This document shows, in pieces, positions 1 to 13,300 of a stretch of 64,000 bases of DNA (the stretch's first letter is position 1; each line of letters starts with the position of its first letter). A program made the translations under genes and the position numbers. The stretch is from Sarcocystis neurona. Taxonomy: Eukaryota > Apicomplexa > Conoidasida > Eucoccidiorida > Sarcocystidae. The stretch covers positions 3,684,357-3,748,356 of the forward strand of contig KL647297.1 in NCBI GenBank assembly GCA_000727475.1. Direction: 5' to 3'. Below the pieces are notes generated by a model. That model was not told the origin of the DNA. It was given only the letters and a program-made list of their open reading frames with translations, and did not search any database.

Positions 1-1246
1 TACTCAAGTCTTTTAATTCATTATTGTCAAAGCCTGCCCTGCCTGTCACGCGGTCGATTCTTAGAACTGGCGCATGAGTAAGATACCGAGAAAATGTCAC
101 AAACCATGAGCAGTCCCTTCTGACCCAGTCATTTGGCGCCGCGGACGGCGTTTGAGTAGATTTTCTTGGATGGAGAGTCCGTGCCACCCTAAACGGCGCC
201 ACCCTAAAATTCAGGCTTATCACAACAGACTCCACGCGGGGGGATTCCGACTTCTTCGCTGGATCCTTGAAAAATGTGTAGTATCGAGAGCTTTGATCCG
301 CTGTGCATCCCGGTGGTAGACCTATAGTTGCTGTCCGTAACTTCTGTTTGACGACGCCGACTGCCTTTCGAATAACAGCACGCTGTCGCTTCCAGAAATC
401 ATTGAGATGGATGCTCGACCTCTCTTCGAACACCACCTCAACCTCCTCAGTCAAATTATTCACTTTGACTTCTCGAATATTGCCTACAGCTCCCATGTCG
501 CGCGCTGCTTTCGCTGCGCCAAAGAACATAGCGATCTTACACACACGTTCGTCCACATGTGTGAATTTCAAAAGCCCGTGTTTACCTGATTCAGTAGTTT
601 GCGCCTCTCCGGTGGCATTGGCAGTGGCAACTGAAGTAACGAATTCTCTTGCATCTTCTTGTAGCCGTTCCGCCAACGTCCGTGTACTAGCTGTGGAAGA
701 AACTGTATTGGCACGAAGATCGCTTTCCGGTCTCTGACTAGCAGTGCCGGCAATCGACGACGAGGATCCATTAAACGAAGAACCACTTTCCGAAGCGGGG
801 GCTTCGGACAAAGAACTTCTCTGTGAAGGGGATTCAGGAAAACGACGACTGCCTGGAGGCGTATAGGCGGATGATGTGTCTGTGTTCACGCTCTCTCCGT
901 ACCCACTATCCACGTTAGCGGGCTCCTCGTCGTCGTCTCGGTCGCCCCAAGAAAGAACAGTGTGACCGAATTCATTCGCACCGGGTCGGGGATGCAAGCT
1001 TAGCTTGCGAGGCACATTCATACCATGCTTGCCAGGTGGAGGCAGTCCAGCCTGTGGTGAAGCACCTTCGCTCCAGGTTCCCCTGTTTGCGTCTTGTTTC
1101 CTTCCTAAACTGGACAGGTTTGTGTCCGTTGAATATGGACCTTTACCAGTAGACGTGGAAACCTCTCCATGTCGCGATGCTGAGCACCGCATGATACACA
1201 AGCACAAAAAGCCAGCATACGACAGAATTCTACGCGCTATGGACAT
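1..1246 (-). CDS. Secreted protein of unknown function, 5' part only (runs off the left edge)
   Basis: The minus strand is open for 415 codons from an ATG at 1246-1244 to base 1, so the gene is cut by the window edge. Upstream of this ATG the frame stays open only as far as a TGA near 1363-1365. The first ~25 residues (start MSIARRILSYAGFLCLC) look like a cleavable signal peptide. Residues ~30-190 are Ser/Thr/Gly/Pro-rich and acidic (a DRDDDEE run near residue 92), typical of a disordered coccidian linker. From residue ~200 the composition becomes ordered, with helical Ala/Val/Lys/Glu-rich stretches, including a KIAMFFGAAKAARDMGAVG segment. I recognise no family. A secretory-organelle (rhoptry, microneme or dense granule) or surface role is inferred from the signal peptide alone. 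A donor-like GTGTGTAAGA inside means an intron cannot be excluded. The neighbour is the divergent Rab23-like gene 3 kb away. Confidence 0.7.
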   Translation of the reverse strand, partial: MSIARRILSYAGFLCLCIMRCSASRHGEVSTSTGKGPYSTDTNLSSLGRKQDANRGTWSEGASPQAGLPPPGKHGMNVPRKLSLHPRPGANEFGHTVLSWGDRDDDEEPANVDSGYGESVNTDTSSAYTPPGSRRFPESPSQRSSLSEAPASESGSSFNGSSSSIAGTASQRPESDLRANTVSSTASTRTLAERLQEDAREFVTSVATANATGEAQTTESGKHGLLKFTHVDERVCKIAMFFGAAKAARDMGAVGNIREVKVNNLTEEVEVVFEERSSIHLNDFWKRQRAVIRKAVGVVKQKLRTATIGLPPGCTADQSSRYYTFFKDPAKKSESPRVESVVISLNFRVAPFRVARTLHPRKSTQTPSAAPNDWVRRDCSWFVTFSRYLTHAPVLRIDRVTGRAGFDNNELKDLS

Positions 1247-4200
1247 GTCGCAAATGAGTATGTTGCAACCGTCGTGCCGTTTCAGGTATGCGTGGCAAGA
1301 GAGTGTCTGTCTGTACAAAGACTCGAAGAAAAAGCATACACTGAACACTAGTGGCTCTGTTCATTTAAGGCTTTAGACGTGAGTCGAAAGGCAAAAAAGA
1401 GCTGATTTCCTCGGAAGCCAGTTCTCACTTCCTGCCGTCAGACCGAAATTAACGCACCCACAGTCTTAATAACTATTCTCCCCTGGCTGTACCCGCGTGT
1501 CCCGGCCACCTTTGAACCAGTTCACTGAAAAGTTTCCGTCCTTCTTCGTGGAGGTTACTCACCCGCATCCACTCCGACACGGCAAGTATACATGAAAGCG
1601 AGATTCCAGATGATCGCAGTCAGCTCCCTCATTTCGACGCGCAGGTGGAGCAGATGTATCAACGACGCGAAATAAGTTAGTCGTCCAAGCGAAGCAAATT
1701 TCAGATAGCGTAAGGTCTCAAAAGGCAGACATCTGACGGGTGTTCAATCAACTCGATGACCAAATATATCGTTTTAGATGTGTTCGTTAAAAAGAGACGC
1801 GATCACTCCACTAAGAGTTGGTGGTCGCCCGCCTTCGATTCTGTTCACGTCTCTATTGACACTGGTTTCGTCGCTTCCTGCTGACTGCTGCACAGCTCGG
1901 ACAGTCACGTACGGTGAGGCAGAAGTGCGTCGTTGTACCCCGCCTATGCGCGAGAATATCAAGACGTCCTTAACCCAGCTTAAGTACTACATGGTGAACT
2001 ATCGTTCCTAATTGAATACTATGCATGGATCTGTGAACTATCGTTAATAATTAAATACGGACTTTCTACAGACACTGAATTTCAGTACTAAACGTTTGCA
2101 GTGCTTTTCTACCGACATTGAAGGGCAACGGTACACTTTTTGAAGGCAAGGCCCCTCTTGTGTTTACGGCCGCGTGGTTAGCTCGGGAGAATCTACGAAA
2201 CGGCACGCGGGCGGTACGCCCTTCCTTTGTCTGCGGTTGGCCAGCCGTACATGAGACATGACATTGATCAGACAGAGCCTGATGTATACTCATTGTAAGT
2301 TGTGGGGATAAGCAGTGATTTCTTGTAGAAGAGCCTCACCCATTGACGATATGCTGTGTTTTGTGCCCGACCCTGCCTAGCTCTGAAGCTGGGGACACTG
2401 GAATCATAGTGCTTTCCGGACACATGCCTTTTTCCAATATGCGCAGGAAAACGCGGTTGATCAAGGGTCACAACTGTATCGACATGTTACCTGTTGCGGG
2501 AACTATGGCACTACGAAGTTACTAAGCACAAGATGCACAGGAGAAAACACAAAGATAGCCGTTGTTACATGTAGCCGGAGTCAAACACCTCCTTCAGTGG
2601 CACGCCAAGGAGACACTAGCGAACAAGGCTGTTCACAGCACTGCGCGCCGCCGTCGGATTTTCGGCCACAATAGGCCGTAGGAAGGAGACCGCGTTGTGC
2701 CACACATTTGCAAAGGTACGCTGGTACTTTTCGGGGGTTACAGCAGGCGAACCGGGCAGACATATCACCCCCTTTTGTCCGAAAGATTTTTATACAGAAT
2801 GTACATCGTCAACGAAGTAGGGGATGAGGGACAAAACACGGAACGTTCACTCGTTTCCTCAGCTGTACTGCAAGCACTTTGAGTTCGTGTTTATTTTTCA
2901 ACTCTGGTGTTTAGCAAGTACATGAACGTCGACATACAGAAAAGGCTGCCGCGATTCTGCCTGTTAGCCACCGGCAGGGTTCGCCTCACCCACGGCGATT
3001 CTGTGAGGACGGCACGACTGGTTTAAAAGGGGACTCTACGGAATTCGTAGGGCTGGTTGAACGCACCTCAAATTGTTTCCACTCAAGCATGTGTCGTCTT
3101 TCTGTGTTGATGCTTTCCGGGGCACGTATGAGCCGATTTCCAGCTGGATGAACACACACGTTCCAAGTACTCTGAGATATCTGCTCTATGCCGGCCAACT
3201 ACGTCACGGCTGTCGTGTACTTTTTAGAATAGAAGACGTCACTAGTGCAGCTTACCCGAAGTTCACCACCGCTGCCTCCGACTGAGCAGTTGCAGAAGGT
3301 TTTGGCTGCGTACTCTGCAGCATGTGTCTGTCGTGCAAGGCCTTCGTCTGTGTTAGCATCACAAGCGGATGTTCAAATGGTTGAGGTCGTCTTTGACTAC
3401 TACTAGGAGTGGGCCGTGTAAATAACAATCAAGTCACTGTGCAAGGCACTTTTAGACGACCCTGCACACACGCAGACGTAACTCCCCGGTTATGCAAGCC
3501 AATATTTTCACGCGCGGATGCTAAGGAGGGGGCTGGGGTGCATCGCCCCACCACAGTGCACCCAGCTGCACTTCTCACAGCTTGGCGCAGAGCGTTCCTT
3601 TCGAATATTACCCAGCGAGCTGCTGAGCTCGTCTGTCTCCGTTGCGAAAGCTGTTTTTGGAGGGGGAACTACAAAGAGAAACGATGAAAATTGTGAGCGG
3701 TAATGCCCTTGTTGATAAACACAGTTGACACACGTTAGCTAGGCATCAACAGCGCCTTTCCTTCTTGCTAGGTCATAATATCAGAAAACTTCTCCCCAGA
3801 ACGAGGGCACCAGCTCGGCTTTTTTTTCCGGCGCTGTGCAGAGTTACACTAACACACAACACTTTTGAGATACCGTACACCTGCTTTGAACTTCATCATT
3901 AGTTTTCAGGCTGCGAAAGGCTCGCAAAACCCTCTGACAACGTTGGAGGTAATACAGTAGGTGAAAAACACATGCACGCACAACTACGCGCGACCTTCAA
4001 GAGCCACCCTCGCTAAGAAGCGCTTTACATCGGCATCCATTCGGCGGTTCACAACACCATTGTACGCAAGATGGTATACTTGTTTCACTGAAGACTTCGT
4101 GAGACCTAGTATACTCCCCAACTACGCCTGCCCCTCTACGGCAGTACGTCGAAGCTTCGCTTCTTCTCCGTCCCGTCTGTGCGGGACAGGTCTTTCGATG

Positions 4201-4303
4201 AAAACTTCTGTCCGACCTGATACACCAGCGGGAGTCGTCACCTTTCACCGTTTAGATCAGTCAACGTGACAGTGCCTGCTCGGCAGTACTCCAGAGTACG
4301 ACC
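1247..4303. other. Intergenic, between divergent genes
   Basis: About 3 kb with only short, unrelated ORFs on both strands; I find no codon pattern or splice-consistent exon chain. A diverged direct repeat (core gtgaactatcgtt followed by an AT-rich tail) occurs at ~1990-2017 and ~2033-2057. Both flanking genes start from this interval, so their promoters must lie here, but no motif stands out. Confidence 0.5.
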
Positions 4304-6633
4304 ATGATAGCAGAAGACTTTGACAAGAGTATTAAAATCATCATTGTCGGAAATGGTACCGTTGGTAAATCGTCATTGATTTTGCGCTTTTGCAATGGCG
4401 ACTTCACGGTTGGATACAAGAAAACTATCGGTGTCGACTTCGTTGAAAGAACGGCACTGATTCCCATGGAAGACGGGTCAGATGAAAAGTTGACCTTTCT
4501 GTTGTGGGACACTGCCGGTCAGGTAGGATGAACTACGAACAAAACGAATGTATCGATCCAGATTGTCTCAATAAAGTACACGTTTTTTGCTTAAAGCATA
4601 AACCCGAGTCCTCACCAGGCACGCGTTGCAGTAGTCCTTACCAGACAATCTTCGTAATTAATTCGACGTTAATACTGGACAGAAGTTCATGATGTAACAT
4701 CCATATCCGTATTACCTTTGGCGACAGCGGCGCCTTGCTTCTGGTGTGCACATGTTGGCAATTCTGAAAGCGTTAAATAAATGCTGCACTTTCAGGAAGA
4801 GTTTGACAGTATGACGCGGTCATACTATCGAGGAGCTGATGCAGCACTCATTGTTTTCTCTGTGACGGATCGGGCCAGTTTTGAAGCCGTTCCCAAGTGG
4901 CATGCGTAAGCACAGATATTCACGCCCGATGCACGTTTACGAAATGTGAGTGCAGCTGAACGCGTCACGAGCACGTACCAAGTTCTGCTACTGCAAAGCG
5001 TGAGAATCTCATACGCGCCCTGTGTGGTTTTTTCAGCTGGAGTGAAGCAGTGTGTTTTCTGTGAAGAACACAAACTCTCCTTTAAACACATTTTTGCATC
5101 CTCCGGGCGGTCAAGAAGAATGACGTTGCCGATCAGTGAACACAGAGCCGCCGTAGAAAGCCCCAAAAGTATCTTAAACCTTTTCGTGCCGCGCCCGTCG
5201 ACTCTGAAGTGGCAGATGTCTGCTATTTTGATGTTTCCCCAGAAAAGTAGCGGAGGAGTGTGGAGAAGTGCTGACCGTTGTGGTGCAGAACAAGATCGAC
5301 TTGATGGATCAAGTACGTTGCTGGCTGCTGCTGCTTTCACGTCAACGAATGCTTAACTACGTAAAGACTCGTAACACATAAGTCTCATTGTCGCCACAGT
5401 TGGCAGAAACCCAGCTCCTTTTAATTGAGCTGAGGACGCACGGGGGTCCTGTTCTGACGTTACGTGTGCAGGCAACGGTCACCCCCGCGGACATCGACAA
5501 CTTACAAGAAAAACTGAGCATCCCCGTGTTTAGGTGTGCACTGGTGTCGAACAGCGGAGACCACGTATCAGGCTATTCAGACACCGTAGCGAACGCGGGG
5601 TCCCACTAGCATACTGGCATGAAGCAGCCTCCCCTCACATGCGGCCAGAGTGCGAAACCAGATCTACTGGTGCGTATCATACATATCCTTTACCAGAGAG
5701 ATAAATGATAGGTGGACGACCCAGACATCCGAACGGTTACACACGTGTCCACAATTATCCTCACACGTACCCACATACACTCCTATACTGTGTCGCCACA
5801 CCAGCTGCCTCACGTCACCATTACGCCCAGTCCTCTATGCTGTCATCATGGTGGTCTACTCAGGACATCCGTAAAAGATAACCTGAACGTGGACGGGGTG
5901 TTCGAGTACATCGCCACTAATCAACTGCGAATTTTGAAAGGCAGTCCGTACACGGGGGAAAACCCGCCCGAGGGGGAACAGGTGAGCCAAGATTTATCAG
6001 AACATGGAGGGTTGGTCATAATGCTTGCCAGCATTTACTCTACCGCCCTCGGCCTGTGAAGCAGAAACACCGAGAGGAACCTCGCCTACAAAAAAATTCA
6101 CAGCATCTCGCTGCTGCTCAGGTGTAGTGCACCAATAGCCTGGCTACGTGTCGAACATACCCTAGAACATACCCCTATCTCAGCCCGACGTTCATTCCTC
6201 GCGGGCGCTCTTCGCGCATTAGAGACAAGTGATGGACACTACGTAGAGGTCCTCTGAAACCATCCTAGCGCGCATAATGGCATCACATGTACTGAACCAT
6301 TGTGGCTAATGAGTAGAGCACTCCGGTATACTTTGCATTGGCTTTCCCGAAACATTCCCACTTGCTAAGACCAATTTGACATGGGACAGCAGACGAATAC
6401 GCGAACCTAAGCGGTGCAAATCATGACCTGTCAAGTAATTTTCCTTTCAGAACGTCTGCTCCAGTCTTGTGGATGGTCACCTTTCGCAGAAAGAAGCTCT
6501 TACGTCAGACAACGTATCCCAGCAGACCCGCGTAATGCTGACGCACCCAACTGAAATATCGTCTCATGGCACAAAACAAAAATTCTGCTTTGCCCGGCGA
6601 ATCTTCCGCGCTTGCGTCTCCGGTCAGCTGTGA
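4304..6633 (+). CDS. RAB23: Rab23-like small GTPase, six exons
   Basis: Exons 4304-4522, 4796-4905, 5243-5312, 5472-5533, 5864-5981 and 6451-6633 join in phase at GT-AG junctions to give 253 aa (human Rab23 is 237). All GTPase motifs are present: P-loop GNGTVGKS (16-23), switch I around YKKTIGVDF, WDTAGQ (68-73, catalytic Gln kept), NKID (126-129), and TSVK (155-158) in place of the usual SAK. The YKKTIGVDF stretch, the EEFDSMTRSYYRGADA block and the TSVKDNLNV run are Rab23 hallmarks. Rab23 works in ciliary and endosomal membrane traffic. The last exon, after PPEGEQ, is the weakest part: it ends ACVSGQL without a CC, CXC or CAAX prenylation motif, so a further 3' exon may be missing. It is convergent with the giant WD40 ORF. 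Confidence 0.9.
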
Positions 6634-7388
6634 CTCTGTTCTCGGAAACGTCAGTGACTTCAGGTTTGTCACACTGCATCCAGATGCTCACGCAGTGGTG
6701 TGTTCAGAGTAGACAACCCAACACCACCGACACACTTTGGCTCAATGAGATTCACCTTTTCTCTCAAAAGGGACATAATCCTCCTCCCCTCAAAGAGGGT
6801 AGCACGTTTTCCATGCCTTCAATCACGAAGGATGAGATCAAGCAGGACTGTTGCCGTCGGTACAGTACGTTGGCGCATTTTGCCCACAAAGAGTAACAAT
6901 GTCTACTGTATAGAACGCCCACCGTACCTCTTTGGCTCCGTTTATTAAGAGGCAAAGTGACCTGGTATGGGGTCGCACTTAGAATTCGGAACCTCAGCAA
7001 TTCAATATTTCCTACGTCCTATCACGTTTGCCTCTCGTGGCGTGGGACGGCAGAAGCGCACTCTCTTCTCATTTAAATTTTCATTCGACTGAAGGCTGCT
7101 AATTCAGGATGCACCGCTCCCGCGGGAGAGCTGTTTGACACTAGCAGTCGCTTTTCGAGACACACGGATGGAGAAACTACTACCCCAGTAGTGCGCCTAG
7201 GGATGCCACAGTTCTCGCGCTAGCAGCCGTTTAGCTCTTGTAGCCTCCTCTAAAATTGTAAGGCCGTAATTAAACATGGGAAAAAACAGCAATCACCGCT
7301 TTAGCCACGAACGGCCAGCGCCTGACCGGTGTGTACCGCCGATGGCGTTTTGCCGATAAGGTGGCCTCAGTGCCAGCGTAAAAGTATC
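6634..7388. other. Intergenic between convergent genes
   Basis: Short space holding the 3' ends of the Rab23-like gene (+) and the WD40 ORF (-). Only short overlapping ORFs in both directions; no exon-like sequence or repeat seen. Confidence 0.5.
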
Positions 7389-10300
7389 TCAGGCATCAGA
7401 AGCACTTCCGGTTTCGCTTCCACTGGCACCACCGTGCAGTTCTTTCTCGTCTTCCTCGTCGGTGAGCCAGTCGGAAAACGCAGTCTGTGCCGGATCTCCA
7501 GAGCGTCGGACGCCAGCGCCGTGTTCTGCATGTGCGCTCTGTCTTCCAAGAGGAACGGACATCCCTGATCGGCAGCGCACCAGCCGTCGCGTCGAGACAG
7601 AACCTTCAAACGACACGCCATAAGCAACGCCGTAGTCACCTTGTCGCTTGAGCAGCGTGTGAGGGACAAAGGGGGCAGCAGCCCCTGCAGGCAGTATAGG
7701 GGAAGCAGAAATTAGCACGGGGGGAGGAGGTCGAGGACCTGAAGGCGCGCCTGGCAAGAGAACTATGGGCAGGTCCGCGTGTGACAGACACTTCGACCCA
7801 GCACGGCAGGAGGGGTCGCCACGGGAAGTAGCGAAGACCCGGAAGGGACGAGAGGGCGGTACCGTGCCCGTTGCACACCCGAATAGAAGACGATCCTTGT
7901 GTTCGTACGGTGGCAGAGGATCCGCGCGTGATGAAGAATACAGGAGGAAAGAAGGGGCACAAGTCGCCGCTAGTACATACCTGCCATTTTCGTGAATCGC
8001 CACCGACACGACCCGACTGCGGCAGCTGTCGCTTCCGAGCTGGCCACGGCTGGTTTTGCCGTTTATTTCAAAAGACGCATCCTCCTCCACTAGCAAGCGG
8101 CAACAAATACGTTTGCAAATGTCACTGCGCTCCTCTTCTTCTAACTGGCCATGATCCGAACCATCAATCTTCTTACCTGAGGCGACTGGAATGGCGAGTT
8201 CTCCACATTCCTCTTTTGGTTGCAGAGCGCGTGTACATACTAATTGTGCTACTGATGCACCTTCGGATGTGGAGCACGGAAAATCTGAAACCTCCTTCAG
8301 CTTGATACTAGTACCTGACGGACGTGGCGGAAAAGGGCTATGCACTTTACAACCTCTTTCACTTTGTGGAGCGTAGGCAGCGCCGCCGCCTTCCTTTCTC
8401 TGCGGACACCTACGGCCGATGTGCGAGTGCGCTTTCGTCCATAGACGAGAAGCAACGCAGTCCTGCGAACAGCTTCCTTCACGCGAGCTTCGTCTTACAC
8501 TCCAAAGATATTGTGGTTTGCTACATGAATTCCACATAGGTAAAAGAGGAAACAGTCGCAGAAGAGACATGTTGGCATTGACCTGGGCCAATCTAGCGGC
8601 CGCTGCGGTCCTGGTTGCACGCTCGGCAATCGCAGCTTTGTCAGTTTCGTAAAGATATCGTGCGGAACGTTTTACTCCCTTCCTCGCTGCTCGCATCCCT
8701 CGGGTACCACGGGGGGTATGGCCTCGACCGAGGCGCACCTCCTGGACTGCTTTGCTAACTGTCAAGTCGCCCCCAGCCTCAGTGCACACGACGTCGTCCC
8801 CTCCTCCCTGTGTTCGTTCTTGACACTTAACAACACACGATCCCCACGTGCTGATGAAGCGATTCGTTCCCCTTGCTTCTGCTAAATTCACCGACTCTGC
8901 AGTGTCAGCCGGACACTCACGTCCAGAGGTACACGGTAAAGCGCACGATGCTCTTTTTACTGCTGGTCTGCACGCCCCGCACCACTCAATCCGTCGCCTA
9001 CGACGAAGCCACCGCTCTTTCCACATCTTCCTGTGCAAGTTGTTACGCTTGCGTAAGCCAGTTTCCTGTTCGGTGAAACAAAAGGATTCTTGTTCATTTT
9101 CCTCTAGCTGCAAAAGCTCTTTGGTTTCATCAGAGCCCCACAACAAATGCTTACCCATGCATGAACACCCGGGAGAGGAGGTTCTTCCGACGTAAAATAG
9201 CTGACGCGGACGCTCAACGAGTTCCTGCTCAGCCGTCATCACGTGCCCACCAGCTGCGTCACTGCAACATGCGACCTGGGTTGATGAACACGCAACAGGG
9301 TCAGACAGCTGCGTAATGGCGCCTCCATGCAGATCTGCAATATCCGGCTTCTGTTCCGCTTCATTCCCTTTTGACTGCAGATTAATGGGGTGGTGTGCGG
9401 TAGGAGCTTCTCTCTGCTGAGATGAAGGGCCGTCGGCAAAACACTTTTCCCCCTGCTTGTGATTCCATCGGGTTGCCATCCTTCTATTGCCCACTCTACC
9501 CACATCAGATAGGCTAAGGAGGTTGCTGGTGACGGGGTCTACTTGCTCTCGCAGACCGCTACGGCGTTCACTCGATCTATCGCTTGCAATCCGAAGTGAA
9601 ACTGACAGCACGTATACGCGGCCGCGCCCGTCCAAGCAGAACAGTTGCTGTGTCCGCATCTGGTCTTTACTTGGTCTCCGAGTGCGGCCGCGTGACGTTT
9701 TGTCATATCCGTCGACGTGTCCGGCAGCGGCGGCCCGGTGTGGCAACGAACGGCGTACGCAAGAGCGGCGACAAACATTTTCATCGGAACACGCTGGACA
9801 CGTGGCTTGCGCCGCAGCGTGCACTGCCTGATGAGGCAGGTCAGACACGTTGTTGACTAGAGATGGGGTCTGCTTGCCCCCGGAATAAATCGCAGAAATC
9901 CGCCTCGTCCCGCAAGGCTTTCGAGTCAACACACGTAGGTGCGACCGTGCAAGCTTTTGGTAAGCGACATCGGAGACGGGAAGAGATCTGATGCAGTTTT
10001 TTTGGATGCAAAATGGAATTTCAGTGGCCCGGTCACGAAGTTCGCGGAAAACGTTGAAAAACAAGACAGGGAAAAAGGTCGCCGACTGGAACAACTCACA
10101 GAGACAAATCGACGAAGCAACGGCATGTGCAGCCGCAACGATCTGTGCCTCATATCCGAGTTCTTCTGCTCTGCCGCACTCTCTGTCCGCACGACAAGGA
10201 GAAGCTTCCTCCGTTGTCATCGTGCGGCAAGCACTTCTCTCTCTTGCTATTGAAGGCATTGAGCTTTTATTGAGCGAAGTCCTCAACGCCATTCGCACCT

Positions 10301-13300
10301 CAGTTACAAACTCCTCCGCAAGCCACCGACGCGCTTTTGCTTTCACCGCCGCCTCGACACGACCGCAGCCGCAGCGCAGTTGCCTGTTATCCATCCCTTC
10401 TTGCGCATCGTTGCTGGCTTGTTGTACGGCTACATCATTTGGGTTGAAACTCGTTCCGTGCTTACCGCGGGCCGCTGCACAGGTGTATTCTTTGTCTCCT
10501 ACGAAAATGCCAGCAGAGTATGCGCCCGCGGGCGAGGGTACACTGGAGAGATATTTTTCTGATTCTAGACCAGCGGCACAAGCAGCTGCCGCTTGAACAG
10601 CTTTTCCCGCCGCTGCGGACGTTTGCGCCAGCACAGGAGCGCCGTCGCCGAAAGCGTAGAGTACATCTGCGGCGTAGCGCAGGAGATGCATACAGTTTTG
10701 CGCGTGTCTGCTGAATAAATCTGGAAGTATGTTCTCAGTCGTGTCTCGAACAGGAAGCATGGTCGAACTCTCCTCACTGCGCGCAGCTTGAGGCATTACA
10801 CGGCTCCTGCGGTAACGTAATAGCACCTCAGCATACAAGCTGAGCAAATTCCTTTCAAAACGCAACAAAGGCGTCACTGTCTCAGTTGTGGAGCATATAT
10901 CAGAAGATTCTGGTGTCGTGACAACGGAAGCCGGTACCGTAGTGGAACCGGAGCAAGCAGAGAAAGAGAGGCGCGTGTCTTGAAATGCGGCAACATTCCC
11001 AGCCAGGCCGGTGCTCGGCTTTCCAGTTCCCGCTACTCCTTGAAGTGACCTACGCTTTGCTGTCACATTCATTAGCGAAGGATGCATGCAATTGCCTGCT
11101 TTTCCAGGTGCGTCGGATTCTACTCCATCTGAACCCGCCGCTGCTGCACTCGCCGGCGTAGAAACATCTACGCCAGCTGCTCTTGCAGCCACTGTTGCGG
11201 AACTTGCTTCAGCTCTAGCGTATTTTGCAGCGGCTGCTGCAAAAATCGCCGAATCAACGGCCGACGGCCCCTGAGACAGGACGGCGCTCTCCGTACAGTC
11301 TACTCCGTGGAGAAGCTTCAGGAGCTGGCGCTGCTGATGCTGAGAGAGCCTGCGAGCGGCTGCGTGCTGATCAAGGCGATGGGCGTAGAGAAGCCGTGCA
11401 AACACAGAAAAGAAGCACGACGCCACAAACGCGACGGATATCCTAGGAAGGCAGAACGATGACTCTGTGACTGGACGGCACGAAGGCAAAAACTCCACCT
11501 GTTTGCTGTTCCCCACAGTAGATGGAAAGCCACTTAAAACTGAGCACGGTGAGGAAGCAAGACGAAGGAGATAGAAAGGAAGTTCACCCGATGTGTCTGG
11601 ACGCGCCGCGACACCATTCCTAGATAGGCGCGATAAAGGCAGCACTTCACCCTGTTGCTCTGCATAGGGAGCAAGGCCCGTGAGCTGATCTGCGCCTGCA
11701 CACGCAACACAACGTGCAGTCCCTACCGCGCCACCGCTCTCGTTCGTTGTGCGTACGCCCGTTTTGCTTGCGAACAGCAAGGCCTGAGAACGAGCGGAGC
11801 TCATGCCGCCCTCACCGTTACTTGCGGGTATATCTATTTCTTGCTTTTCCTTTCCGTCGACACCACTGCGTACGGCTGGTCTCCGATAAGACGGCGCCGG
11901 CTCAGTAGTGCAGTTGACAGAGGAACATACACCGCATCTATGGCATGCATTCGTGCGTGACAGCGGATCTGCCGCTCCAGTAGCTGTAGAGAGTTCCGTG
12001 TCCACAGAAGCGGCGCTTGCGACTTCGTTCCTTCGCAAGCACTTGGAAAGCAACGCTGTGTGCGCTTCACTGAAGAAATTCATAAGTGCTTTCTCCTGCT
12101 TTGCGAACCACCTGTCTCGCCAGCTAGCGTCTCGCGTTTTCCGGCAGGTCCTCCTTTTGCGTCTCGTATCTCCACGAGCAGCGCAGGTTTCGGCGCACGA
12201 TGCTGCTGATACTGCGTCGCCTGACACAGAACATCCTTTGCAGTACGAGGCATCACCGGGACACTCTTTGACGCTGCCAAGGAGAAAGGGTGGCATCTCG
12301 GCAGAATCACTGCATGCCAATCTCATTGTTGCTGTCCTGCCTCGTCTGCTCACAAGAGAAGAACTTTCACGCTCCGCAGCCGCCCGCTTCCGGAACCGCG
12401 GCCGTGGGCGGCTGCTATTGCGAGGCTTGAGGACCACACTTGCTGCACAGCCTGCAAAAGGCGATACTTCTTCTGTGCCATCTACATCTCTTTCTACTTC
12501 ATTGGCAGGACCGGGCTGCTTTTCACCATGCGTCCAACCAGCCCCCTGGTGGCCGCAGTCGTCTTCCACCGGTCCGTGATCACCACAGGAGTGCCGTACA
12601 TGCGTGGGACCCGACTTTGCTCCTGGCAAGCTTTCAGGACAGCCCTGCGTTTTCTCCTGTTGATGAGATTTGGCGACGGGAAGCGTTGCTGTCGAGGCAA
12701 CGGCCCCACTCAGCGCGCAGGAGGGCGCTTCTACGTCGCGGAACACTGCTGTGCGCGCCCGACAACAGCGACAGCCGCACGGAAGAATCGCAGCGTCATG
12801 CGAAGTGGCTGCAGATGTGAGCCACGCGGGAGTCGCCAGAAAGGAAATACTCATCGGCTCCTCTTCGTCTGCTTTTCCACTATGTCGCCCACCTTCGGAA
12901 AACATCTTTCTTCGTTTCCCTCCGCTACGCCCGGAGCTGCTGCGACAGCGTCGGCAAGCCCCGCGCTTTTTCTCAGACGCTAGCTCTCCCTCCTTCCCGT
13001 TGCTTCTCACAGTGACAGAGCTGCTTCGTCGCATCTTGCTGTCTGTCATTTGTCTTGCTGGTGGTTCCTTATCAGTGATCTCCGATGACCAAGCCCTTTG
13101 TGTAGATATCTGAGTTGCAGCCCCAGAGAGTATTCCTGCAGAAGAAACGGCTTCTGGGGCTGCAGAAGGCTGTTGACGTAGCGTTGGTGCTGGTGCAGCT
13201 TGTTTCGCAGCAAGTGGTTTCCTTGTTATACCGGCGAATCCGTAAGAAGTACAAGACGTCTGCACCAGTGCGCCTTTGCCACCAGCGTCAGTCGCAGCAG

